DNA of 64,000 bases from Nostocoides sp. Soil756 (GTDB lineage: Bacteria > Actinomycetota > Actinomycetes > Actinomycetales > Dermatophilaceae), in assembly GCF_001428065.1 (NCBI RefSeq), contig NZ_LMSE01000001.1:159709-223708 (forward strand), given 5' to 3'. This document shows, piece after piece, positions 55,056 through 62,479 of this stretch. The stretch's first letter is position 1. Each line of letters begins with the position of its first letter. The translations under genes and the position numbers were made by a program. Under the pieces are notes generated by a model. The model did not search any database. It was not told the origin of the DNA and saw nothing but the letters and a program-made list of their open reading frames with translations.

Positions 55056-55849
55056 CGCCGCCACGCTCCGGGCGGCGCAAGATCGCGGTCGGCACCTGGC
55101 GCGCGCCGAGCGAGGGGCGCATCCACGCCCGCACCGAGGTCGATGTCACCGCCGCGCTGGCGCACGTCCAGGTGCTGCGGGAGACGACCGGGGTCCGCGT
55201 CACGCTGACCCACCTGGTGGGGGCCGCCCTGGGACGAGCACTGCGCGCCGTCCCGGAGGCGCGAGCCCGGGTGGTGCTCGGGCGGGTCCGGCCGCTGGCC
55301 GACTGCACGGTGGCCTTCGCCGTCGACGTGCAGGGCGGCGCCGACCTGGCCCCGGTGCGGGTCGAGGACGCCGACCGGCTGCCCACCGTCGAGATCGCCC
55401 GCCGCGTCGAGGCGCGGGCCGCCGCCCTGCGCGGCGGCCACGACCGGGCCCACCGGGTGACGAGCGGGCTGGTGCGCCTGGCGCCGTCGTGGGCGATGCG
55501 CCCGGTGATGGGGGCCGCCGGGGTGATGGTCGGCGGCTTCGGGCTGCCCGCGTTCGGCCAGCCGGGGCGGCCCCTGGGGACGGGCTTCGTCTCGAACGTG
55601 GGGACGCTCGGGCTGGACGAGGCCTTCCTGGCGCCGGCGCCGTTCGCCCGGACGGCCGTCTACCTGGCGGTCGGCGCGGTCCGCGACCGGCCGGTGGCGG
55701 TCGGCGGCGAGGTCGTCGTGCGGCCGGTGAGCGTGCTGGTGGCCACCGCCGACCACCGCCTCGTCGACGGGGCCCACGCCGGCGCCCTGCAACGGGTGCT
55801 GCTCGAGCACCTGGCTGACCCGGCCCGCCTCGACGCGCCCGGCGGCTGA
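55052..55849 (+). CDS. Stand-alone 2-oxoacid dehydrogenase acyltransferase-like protein
   Basis: A 265-residue protein equivalent to the catalytic (CAT-fold) domain of E2 acyltransferases, with the active-site motif TADHRLVDGAHAG near residue 235. There is no lipoyl domain and no E1/E3-binding domain, so it cannot work as a normal E2. It is probably an acyl- or acetyltransferase for another acceptor. It is coupled to the SDR by a four-base overlap. The substrates are unknown. Confidence 0.8.
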   Translation: MTPPRSGRRKIAVGTWRAPSEGRIHARTEVDVTAALAHVQVLRETTGVRVTLTHLVGAALGRALRAVPEARARVVLGRVRPLADCTVAFAVDVQGGADLAPVRVEDADRLPTVEIARRVEARAAALRGGHDRAHRVTSGLVRLAPSWAMRPVMGAAGVMVGGFGLPAFGQPGRPLGTGFVSNVGTLGLDEAFLAPAPFARTAVYLAVGAVRDRPVAVGGEVVVRPVSVLVATADHRLVDGAHAGALQRVLLEHLADPARLDAPGG

Positions 55850-55918
55850 GCCGGCACGGCCATCACTCGTGGCTCACATCTCGGAGCATCCGGACCTTCC
55901 GGCACGACCCCTCGCCCG

Positions 55919-55937
55919 CCCGGCGTCCGACGCCGGG
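55919..55937. terminator. Hairpin between acyltransferase-like and dinB genes
   Basis: CCCGGCGT and ACGCCGGG (55919-55937) form a compact stem with a three-base loop between convergent genes, overlapping the dinB end region at its left side. Confidence 0.5.
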
Positions 55938-55940
55938 ACG

Positions 55941-57377
55941 TCAGCCCGCGCCCGCCCCACCCTCTGCCTGCGCGTGCCACACCGGCGGGTCGGCGGGGGC
56001 GAGGGCCGGATCGTCGGCCGCGAAGGTGCGGATCCGCCCGACCTCGGTGTGCGGCCCTTCGAAGCGCACCGTCACCCGGCCCACGCCGCTGCCCTGCACC
56101 CAGCCGGCCCCGTGCTCGGCGTGCGTCACGTCCTGCCCCGCCCGCCACGTGGGTGCGCTGGTCATCGCAGCCTCCTCGGTGAGCGCGGCCTCGCCCTCCG
56201 CGGCATCCTTGAGACCCGATCCCGCGCCACCGCCGGCATCCGGCCGCACGAACTCCTCGTCGCCCTCGTCGCCGGACGCCGCCCGCACCGGCGGCTCGGG
56301 CGCGTCGAGCAGCCCGTCGAGCAGGTCGGGCTGGGTGTAGAGCGAGAGCCCCGAGACGCCCACCCCCAGCAGGCGCAGCCCGTCGGCGACGTCGAGCCCG
56401 GCCAGCAGCCGCTCGGCGTGTCTGACGACCAGCGGCACGTCGTCGGTGGGCTGGTCGAGGGTGGTCGAGCGCGTCAGGGTGCTGAAGTCGTGTCGGCGCA
56501 CCTTGAGCACCACCGTGCGGCCCGACAACCCGTCCTTACGCAGCCGCTCACCGACCCGCTCCGCCAGCTCGCGCAGATGCAGCCCCAGCCGCACCCGGTC
56601 GGTCACGTCGACGTCGAACGTCGTCTCGGCCGACACCGACTTGGCCGCCCGCTCGGTGACCACCTCACGGTCGTCCAGCCCCAGCGCGAACGCGTGCAGC
56701 TGGGTCCCGTGCGCCCGCCCCAGCAGCCGCACCGCCTCGTCCGCCCCGAGCTCGGCCAACCGCCCGACCGTACCGATACCGTGCGTCGCCAGCCGGGCGG
56801 CGGTGGCCGGGCCGACACCCGGGATGGCCCGCACCGACATCGGAGCCAGCCGCTCGGCCTCCTCCCCGGCCGGGACCAGGGCCAGCCCGTCTGGCTTGGC
56901 CAGGTCGGAGTGGATCTTGGCCACGAGCTTGCTGGTGCCCGCCCCGATCGAGGCGGTCAGGCCCGTGGTGGCCCGGATGCGCGCCCGTAGCCCCTCCGCC
57001 ACCGCCGCCACCTCGTCGGCATCGGCCCCCGGATGGGTCGGGGTGAGGTCGAGGTAGGCCTCGTCGATCGAGACCTGCTCGACCAGCGGGGTCACCTCGC
57101 GGACCAGGCTCATGACCGCCAGCGAGCAGTCGCGGTAGGCCGGGAAGCGGGGGTAGAGGTAGGCGGCGTTCGGGCAGCGACGGCGCGCCTCGGCGGTGGG
57201 CATGGCCGAGCGGATGCCGAACACCCGCGCCTCGTACGACGCGGTCGAGACCACCCCGCGACCGCCGACCCCGCCCACGACCACCGGCTTCCCGCGCAGC
57301 GACGGCTTGTGCAGCTGCTCGACCGCGGTGAAGAAGGCGTCGAGGTCCAGGTGCAGGATCACCGGGGCCGAGCGCAC
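55941..57377 (-). CDS. dinB: DNA polymerase IV (Y-family)
   Basis: A 478-residue translesion polymerase. The catalytic motifs are HLDLDAFFTAVEQ (residue 10) and SIDEAYLDLTP (about 108). It contains SIGAGTSKLVAKI and the helix-hairpin-helix IPGVGPATAARLATHG, then a little-finger domain. The C-terminal 100 residues include THAEHGAGWVQGSGVGRVTVRFEG, an extension common in actinobacterial DinB. No obvious beta-clamp motif was located. GTG start, GAGACT six bases upstream; no LexA-type box was recognised. Confidence 0.92.
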   Translation of the reverse strand: MRSAPVILHLDLDAFFTAVEQLHKPSLRGKPVVVGGVGGRGVVSTASYEARVFGIRSAMPTAEARRRCPNAAYLYPRFPAYRDCSLAVMSLVREVTPLVEQVSIDEAYLDLTPTHPGADADEVAAVAEGLRARIRATTGLTASIGAGTSKLVAKIHSDLAKPDGLALVPAGEEAERLAPMSVRAIPGVGPATAARLATHGIGTVGRLAELGADEAVRLLGRAHGTQLHAFALGLDDREVVTERAAKSVSAETTFDVDVTDRVRLGLHLRELAERVGERLRKDGLSGRTVVLKVRRHDFSTLTRSTTLDQPTDDVPLVVRHAERLLAGLDVADGLRLLGVGVSGLSLYTQPDLLDGLLDAPEPPVRAASGDEGDEEFVRPDAGGGAGSGLKDAAEGEAALTEEAAMTSAPTWRAGQDVTHAEHGAGWVQGSGVGRVTVRFEGPHTEVGRIRTFAADDPALAPADPPVWHAQAEGGAGAG

Positions 57378-57410
57378 GGCCCCAGTCTCCCCCTCGCCAC
57401 CGACGGCGCG

Positions 57411-57869
57411 TCAGGCGCGGTGGGCGACGTGGCGCTGCGCCCGGGTGTCCCCGGCGTACAGGGCCCACGCCATCAGGCCGGGCTGGAAGGCCAGGCGCGC
57501 CAGGCGCTTCTGGTCGGTGTCGAGCCCGAAGCCGTCCTTGCGCTCCAGCCACTGCGCGACGTTCCCCGGGAGGACCGCGAGGAAGAAGAGCGCGCCGACC
57601 CGCCCCATCCGCGCCCGGTGCGGCTGCTCCCACGTCACCAGGGTGGCGGCGCCGAGCGCGAGCTCGGCGTAGCCCGACCACACCACGACGTCGTCGGTGT
57701 CGAACGGCACCCACTCGGGCACCTGCGCCCTGAACTCCTGGCGCTTGCTGGTGAGGTGCGCGGTGCCGGCGGCGACGAGGGCCGCCCCCAGGGCCACCTT
57801 GCTCGCCGCCCGGGCCCGACGCCCCCACTGCTCACGACGGGTTCTGACCTGCGGCTTCTGCGGTGTCAT
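57411..57869 (-). CDS. DoxX-like membrane protein (copy 2)
   Basis: A 152-residue membrane protein with about four hydrophobic segments and a paralogue of the protein at 21234-21683, sharing FRAQVPEWVP, SGYAELALGAATL, LPGNVAQWLE, GFGLDTD and RLAFQPGLMAW. The N-terminus is basic and cytoplasmic. Function unknown. CACAAT sits six bases before the ATG; the overlapping GGAGG is too close to act as a normal ribosome site. It lies 33 bases upstream of dinB on the same strand and could be co-transcribed. Confidence 0.8.
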   Translation of the reverse strand: MTPQKPQVRTRREQWGRRARAASKVALGAALVAAGTAHLTSKRQEFRAQVPEWVPFDTDDVVVWSGYAELALGAATLVTWEQPHRARMGRVGALFFLAVLPGNVAQWLERKDGFGLDTDQKRLARLAFQPGLMAWALYAGDTRAQRHVAHRA

Positions 57870-57992
57870 GCCTCCATTGTGCGGCCGTCCCGCCGAGGTC
57901 GCCTCACTCCCGACGCCCGGCACCGGTCAGCTCGCCGCGCCGCCCTCGGCCCGCGGCGCACCGGTCACCTCGTGGCGCCGCCGCCACACAGG

Positions 57993-58060
57993 GCCGGTGC
58001 CCGACGAGATGGCCGGTGTCCGACGAGATGGCCGGTGCCCGACGAGATGGCCGGTGTCGC
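57993..58060. repeat. 19-bp tandem repeat, about 3.5 copies
   Basis: The unit GCCGGTGCCCGACGAGATG begins at 57993, 58012 and 58031, with a partial fourth at 58050. The copies alternate between GTGCCC and GTGTCC. The 19-base period is not a multiple of three and there is no spacer, so it is neither coding nor a CRISPR array. It lies about 100 bases beyond the tRNA-Leu terminator hairpin. Confidence 0.8.
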
Positions 58061-58153
58061 GTGGGGTGCTTCGGCGCCAGGGGACAGCGTCGACGGTGGA
58101 CGACCTCGTCCCGCGGCCCGCCGGCTCTTCGCACGTCGCGCCGGTCCGTGCAA

Positions 58154-58194
58154 CGCGATCGACCCCGACGAGAAACCTGTCGGGGTCGATCGCG
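58154..58194 (-). terminator. tRNA-Leu terminator hairpin
   Basis: The arms 58154-58169 and 58179-58194 are perfectly complementary over 16 bases around a nine-base loop. It begins six bases past the 3' end of the leftward tRNA gene. Confidence 0.75.
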
Positions 58195-58199
58195 ATCTG

Positions 58200-58282
58200 T
58201 GCGCAAGGGGGGATTTGAACCCCCACGCCCTTTCGGACACTGGCACCTGAAGCCAGCGCGTCTGCCGTTCCGCCACTTGCGC
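58200..58282 (-). tRNA. tRNA-Leu (CAG)
   Basis: On the minus strand the sequence folds as a class II tRNA with a long variable arm. The acceptor stem is GCGCAAG with CTTGCGC, and the anticodon stem CTGGC/GCCAG encloses TTCAGGT, giving anticodon CAG. A T-arm with GGTTCAAATCC follows. The CCA end is not encoded. A tRNA-Leu near the fhaA cluster is a familiar arrangement in actinobacteria. Confidence 0.95.
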
Positions 58283-58306
58283 GTGGTGCTCGGATTGAGC
58301 CGTCCC

Positions 58307-58336
58307 AGTGTGCCCGATGGACCCCCGATCCGACAA
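58307..58336 (-). promoter_or_regulatory. Promoter of tRNA-Leu
   Basis: On the minus strand TTGTCG (58336-58331) and CACACT (58312-58307) are separated by 18 bases and lie about 25 bases before the tRNA 5' end, a plausible vegetative promoter. Confidence 0.45.
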
Positions 58337-58382
58337 AAGCGGTCCACGAGGCCCCATCATCCGCGGGGCTCGCGCCCCCCCG

Positions 58383-59372
58383 TCACGACATCGGCGGAGC
58401 CTCCGCCTCGACCCTCGGAGCACCCATCCGGTTGCTCCGAGGCTTGAGCCGAACCCCCGGCAGCGCGGGCGCCGGGATGCGCGCCACATCACCCTCGTAC
58501 CCCTCCACGACGCCGAACGGCCCGGCCGCGCCACCGCCGGCCCCCGACTCCCAGGCCTCCCGCGCCGCCGCGACGTCGTCGTGGGAGCGGCCGATGAAGT
58601 TCCACCACATGACGATCTCCTCGCCGAACGGCTCGCCGCCCAGCACCAGCACCCGGGCGCCCGCATCCCCGGCGGCCAGGACCAGACCGCCCCCGTGCCC
58701 GGCCTCGACGACCCCCAGCTCGGCCACGCCCAGCGACCGCCCCGCGAACGACACCGGCCCCCGGTCGACGAGCACCCCCACCTCGTACCGGTCCGGCACC
58801 GGCAGCGCCACGCTCGCCCCCGCCGCCAGCACCACCTCGACCCCCAGCAGAGCCGTCTCGACGCGCACCGGCGAGGTCGAACCCCACAGCGAGCCCACGA
58901 AGACCCGCGCCTCGACCCCGACCGCCGGGCGCACGGCATCCGGCACGTGGTGCTCGAACCGCGGCTCCACCCCGGCCGCCGCCGCCGGCAGCACCACCCA
59001 GAGCTGCGCCCCGTGGAGCACCGACGTCGCGGGGGTGGAGACCTCCGAGTGCGAGATGCCGCGCCCGGCCGTCATCAGGTTCACCTCGCCCGGGCGCACC
59101 GTGGCCACCGTCCCGAGCGAGTCGCGGTGCTCGACCTCGCCACTGAACAGCCAGGAGACCGTGGCCAGCCCGCAGTGCGGATGCGGCGCCACGTCCATCC
59201 CGCCGCTGGTCGCGACGTCGTCGGGCCCGTAGTGGTCGGCGAAGCACCAGGCGCCGACGAACGAGCGCTCGCGCGAGGGCAGGGTGCGCCGCACCGTCAT
59301 CGCCCGTGGACCGCCCAGCGGGACCTCGCGGGGGCCGAGCACCAGCACGGACGGGAGCGACGAGGGCGTCAT
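58383..59372 (-). CDS. Pirin family protein
   Basis: A 329-residue bicupin. The N-terminal cupin carries the pirin metal set in HPHCGLATVSWLF (about residue 60) and GRGISHSE (about 106); the second cupin is at about 190-290. Bacterial pirins include quercetin dioxygenases and redox or regulatory proteins, so function is open. TAGCGT lies exactly six bases before the ATG, suggesting a leaderless message. Confidence 0.88.
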   Translation of the reverse strand: MTPSSLPSVLVLGPREVPLGGPRAMTVRRTLPSRERSFVGAWCFADHYGPDDVATSGGMDVAPHPHCGLATVSWLFSGEVEHRDSLGTVATVRPGEVNLMTAGRGISHSEVSTPATSVLHGAQLWVVLPAAAAGVEPRFEHHVPDAVRPAVGVEARVFVGSLWGSTSPVRVETALLGVEVVLAAGASVALPVPDRYEVGVLVDRGPVSFAGRSLGVAELGVVEAGHGGGLVLAAGDAGARVLVLGGEPFGEEIVMWWNFIGRSHDDVAAAREAWESGAGGGAAGPFGVVEGYEGDVARIPAPALPGVRLKPRSNRMGAPRVEAEAPPMS

Positions 59373-59407
59373 GGGCCCACGCTACGCAGCGCCCCTCCAT
59401 CCCGAAC

Positions 59408-59448
59408 GTGTGTGAAAAGCCTGGCCCTGGGCGCGCCTCTTCACACAC
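59408..59448. terminator. Inverted repeat downstream of zwf
   Basis: GTGTGTGAA (59408-59416) and TTCACACAC (59440-59448) are perfectly complementary with a 23-base loop. It lies between the zwf stop and the pirin start on the same strand, so it could be a terminator for zwf or a regulator site. Confidence 0.35.
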
Positions 59449-59488
59449 ATCCGCGGCGGGATGGCCCGGCACCCCCACCCGCGCGGCC

Positions 59489-60877
59489 TCAGGCGTCGGC
59501 CGACCAGCCTGCCGGGCCGTCGGACCCGGCGGCGTACGTCTCCATCGGCACCGAGCCCTTGGCGAAGGCGTTGAGCACCGGCTCGACGATCCGCCAGCAC
59601 TCCTCGGCCGAGTCGCCGCGCACCGACAGCAGCCGCGAGCCGTCGAGGATCTGCCCCAGCACCTCGCCGTAGGGCGGCATCCGCGGCGGGGACAGCGTCG
59701 CCGACAGCGTCTTCTGCTCGAGGTCGAGCGGGTCGCCCTCGGCGTTCATCGTCAGCGTGAGCTCCATCCGGCCCGGCTTGAGCCCGATGACGAGCCGGTC
59801 CGGGCCCTGCGTCCCGACGAACCCGGTCGGCAGGTGGGCGACGTCGCGGAAGGTCACGATGATCTCCTTGCGCGGCGTCCCCAGCGCCTTCCCGCTGCGC
59901 AGCACGAACGGCACGCCCGCCCAGCGGTTGGTGTCGACGGCCAGGGTGATCTGCGCGAGCGTCTCGGTGTCGCGCGCCGGGTCGACGCCCTGCTCGGCGG
60001 TGTAGTCCGGGATCTTCCGGCGCCCCAGGGTCCCGGCCGTGTACCGCGCCCGCCGCGCCGACGCCGCGACGCTGCGCCCCCAGGGCCGCACCGCCCGCAG
60101 CACCTGGCCGCGCTGTTCCTGCAGCTCGTCGGCGTCGAGGGTCGACACCGACTCCATCGCGAACACGGCCAACACCTGCAGCAGATGGCTCTGCAGCATG
60201 TCGCGCAGCGCCCCGGCGGTGTCGTAGTAGCCCGCGCGGCCCTCGAGCGCGAGGTCCTCGTCATAGACGATCTCGACCCGCTCGATGTGGTCGCGGGTCC
60301 AGACGGGCTGCATCAGCCGGTTCGCGAAGCGCAGCCCGATGAGGTTCAGCACGGTGTTGACCCCGAGGAAGTGGTCGATCCGGAACACCTCGGTCTCGGG
60401 GACCACCCGGTGCAGCAGCTCGTTGAACCGGTGCGCGCTGGCCCGGTCGGTGCCGAACGGCTTCTCGAGCGCCAGCCGGGTGACGCGCGGCAGGTCGACG
60501 TCGGCCAGGAGCTCGCAGCACTTCATCGTCACGGCGGGGGGGAGGGCGAAGAAGACCACCAGCGGCCCGTCGCCGCACGCCGCGATGAGCCCGGCCAGCT
60601 GCTCGGCGTCGAGGATGTCGGTGGCGCGATACTCGGTGCCCTTCACGACCCGGGCAGTCGCGGCCTTCGTCGCCCCGCCGTCGGCGAACGCCCCCTCGAC
60701 GCGCTGCTCCCACTCGTGGGGGCTCAGCGTGGCGCGGTCGGCGCCGACCACCCGCACGCGCCGGTCCTTCTCGGTCGTCAGCAGGGACGCGAGCCCGGGC
60801 AGCAGCAGCCGCCGGGTGAGGTCACCGGCCGCGCCGAGGACCAGCAGGGTGACGGGCGGCGGGGTGCGGGGGACCAT
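59489..60877 (-). CDS. zwf: Glucose-6-phosphate dehydrogenase
   Basis: A 462-residue enzyme oxidising glucose-6-phosphate to 6-phosphogluconolactone with NAD(P)+ at the entry of the oxidative pentose phosphate pathway. The nucleotide site reads LVLGAAGDLTRRLLLPG, the substrate/catalytic motif is FRIDHFLGVN (about residue 168), and LEKPFG is present. It stands alone, without tal, pgl or opcA, so it is probably a second zwf paralogue. CATGAT sits six bases before the ATG. Confidence 0.92.
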   Translation of the reverse strand: MVPRTPPPVTLLVLGAAGDLTRRLLLPGLASLLTTEKDRRVRVVGADRATLSPHEWEQRVEGAFADGGATKAATARVVKGTEYRATDILDAEQLAGLIAACGDGPLVVFFALPPAVTMKCCELLADVDLPRVTRLALEKPFGTDRASAHRFNELLHRVVPETEVFRIDHFLGVNTVLNLIGLRFANRLMQPVWTRDHIERVEIVYDEDLALEGRAGYYDTAGALRDMLQSHLLQVLAVFAMESVSTLDADELQEQRGQVLRAVRPWGRSVAASARRARYTAGTLGRRKIPDYTAEQGVDPARDTETLAQITLAVDTNRWAGVPFVLRSGKALGTPRKEIIVTFRDVAHLPTGFVGTQGPDRLVIGLKPGRMELTLTMNAEGDPLDLEQKTLSATLSPPRMPPYGEVLGQILDGSRLLSVRGDSAEECWRIVEPVLNAFAKGSVPMETYAAGSDGPAGWSADA

Positions 60878-60928
60878 CCACCGATCATGGCGGATGTCGC
60901 CAGGCGCAGGCCGTGAGCCGCCCGACGG

Positions 60929-61013
60929 GCCTCTGGACCCCGGTTCGTCAGCCTCACCCCGGTTCCGAACCGGGGGGACCCTGACATTTCGGGGTGACCC
61001 CGAAATGCGGAGG
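60929..61013. repeat. 85-bp palindromic intergenic element, copy B
   Basis: The second copy of the element at 26221-26305. The compact palindrome TTTCGGGGT-G-ACCCCGAAA is identical, while the long stem is less perfect. Here it lies between the divergent zwf and fhaA genes, so termination alone cannot explain it. Confidence 0.8.
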
Positions 61014-61074
61014 TTCCGCAGGGGGTGACCGCACGCCGTCCAGGGACTCCCCAGGTGCGGCAGATAGGCTGACC

Positions 61075-61080
61075 GGACGC
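61075..61080 (+). promoter_or_regulatory. -10 box (TAGGCT) of the fhaA operon
   Basis: TAGGCT lies 34 bases before the fhaA start. No convincing -35 hexamer is seen at the usual distance. It would give fhaA a short leader that includes GAGGAGG. Confidence 0.45.
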
Positions 61081-61113
61081 CTGCCGACCCGAACGACCGC
61101 GAGGAGGTACGAC

Positions 61114-61950
61114 GTGGGCCTGCTCGACCGCCTGGAGGCGGGGATCGAGCGCGCCGTGCAGGGCACCTTCGCCAAGCACCTGCGCGCCGCCGTGCACCCC
61201 GTCGAGATCGCGAGCAACATCCGGCGTGCCATGGACGACCGCGCGGTCGCCTCCTCGGGCCGCGCCATCGTGCCCAACCTCTTCGTCGTCGAGCTCAGCC
61301 CGGGCGACTTCGACCGCATCTCGCCGGACATGAAGAACGTCGAGATGGACCTGGTCGCCGCCGCCGAGGAGCACTGCGAGGGCCAGCACTACCAGCCGGC
61401 CGGCCCCATCGACATCGTCTTCGAGGAGCACGACGACCTCGAGACCGGCGTCTTCCGCCTGCGCCCGAGCAAGGCCAGCCGGCCCCGCGCCACCGGGACC
61501 ACCGGCCAGGAGCGAACCGTCCGCCCCACCCCGTCCCCCACACCCGCGGCCGCAGCCGGTGCCGCCGCGCCGGCACTCGGCGCCGACGGGCCCACCCGCC
61601 CCCACGACGCGCGCGAGGCCGCGCCGCCCCCGCCCCGCCGGCGGGTCAACCCGGCCGACCGGCCCTGGCTCGACGTCGACGGCGAGCGCTACCCCCTGAT
61701 GGGCGCGATGACCATTCTCGGCCGCGACGACAGCGCCGACATCATCCTCGACGACCCGGGCATCTCGCGGCGCCACAGCGAGCTGCGCGTCACCACCGAC
61801 GGCCCGCACTTCGTCACCACCGTGCGCGACCTCGGCTCGACCAACGGCACCTTCGTCAACGGCGAGCGCATCACCAGCACCCACATCGAGGACGGCGACC
61901 GCATCACCGTCGGGCGCACCTCCATCACCTTCCGCGCGGGCAGGAAGTGA
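61114..61950 (+). CDS. fhaA: FhaA, DUF3662/FHA-domain protein
   Basis: A 278-residue forkhead-associated protein. DUF3662 spans about 1-120 (GLLDRLEAGIERAVQGTFAK), then a Pro/Ala linker, then the FHA domain at about 185-275 with GRDDSADI, ISRRHSEL and GSTNGTFVNG, the phosphothreonine-binding loops. In mycobacteria FhaA binds phosphorylated MviN and regulates peptidoglycan synthesis with PknA/PknB. GTG start, GAGGAGG six bases upstream. First gene of the fhaA-fhaB-pstP-rodA operon. Confidence 0.93.
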   Translation: MGLLDRLEAGIERAVQGTFAKHLRAAVHPVEIASNIRRAMDDRAVASSGRAIVPNLFVVELSPGDFDRISPDMKNVEMDLVAAAEEHCEGQHYQPAGPIDIVFEEHDDLETGVFRLRPSKASRPRATGTTGQERTVRPTPSPTPAAAAGAAAPALGADGPTRPHDAREAAPPPPRRRVNPADRPWLDVDGERYPLMGAMTILGRDDSADIILDDPGISRRHSELRVTTDGPHFVTTVRDLGSTNGTFVNGERITSTHIEDGDRITVGRTSITFRAGRK

Positions 61951-61957
61951 CCCTCGG

Positions 61958-62476
61958 ATGATGAGCGAGCTCACCCTCACCGTGCTCCGGCTCGGCCTCC
62001 TGGTCGTGCTCTGGGGCTTCGTGTTCGCCGTGGTCGGCGTGCTCCGCGGCGACCTCTACGGCACCCGCGTCAACCGCCGCTCCTCCAACACCCCCGCGCG
62101 CGGCACCCCCGCGCTCCCGGCCGGCGGGGCACGCCGCGGGCGCACCGGTCGCCCGCCGAAGCAGCCGCGCACCGCTCGGAAGAACCCCACCCGCCTGGTC
62201 GTCACCGCCGGGCCGCTGGCCGGCACCACGCTGCCCCTGCGCCCGGCCGGCACCCTCATCGGCCGCAGCCCCGAGTGCGCGCTCGTCCTCGACGACGACT
62301 ACGCCTCGGGCCGGCACTGCCGCGTCTTCGAGGGCGAGAACGGCACCTGGATGGTCGAGGACCTGCGCTCCACCAACGGCACCTACCTCGGGGCCACGCG
62401 CCTGACCGAGCCGCGCGAGGTCGCTGCCGGCAGCGTGCTGAGGATCGGGCAGACGATGCTCGAGCTCCAGAGGTAG
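61958..62476 (+). CDS. fhaB: FhaB (FipA-like) FHA-domain protein
   Basis: A 172-residue protein with an N-terminal membrane helix (about 5-27, LTLTVLRLGLLVVLWGFVFAVV), a basic linker and a C-terminal FHA domain (about 85-165: IGRSPECALVL, SGRHCRVF, STNGTYLG). The mycobacterial counterpart links FtsZ and FtsQ at the septum. A second Met follows the first. It starts seven bases after fhaA. Confidence 0.92.
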   Translation: MMSELTLTVLRLGLLVVLWGFVFAVVGVLRGDLYGTRVNRRSSNTPARGTPALPAGGARRGRTGRPPKQPRTARKNPTRLVVTAGPLAGTTLPLRPAGTLIGRSPECALVLDDDYASGRHCRVFEGENGTWMVEDLRSTNGTYLGATRLTEPREVAAGSVLRIGQTMLELQR

Positions 62477-62479
62477 CCG

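Noticed and set aside
57993-58060. CRISPR array
   Set aside because: The 19-base units are contiguous with no unique spacers, and there are no cas genes.
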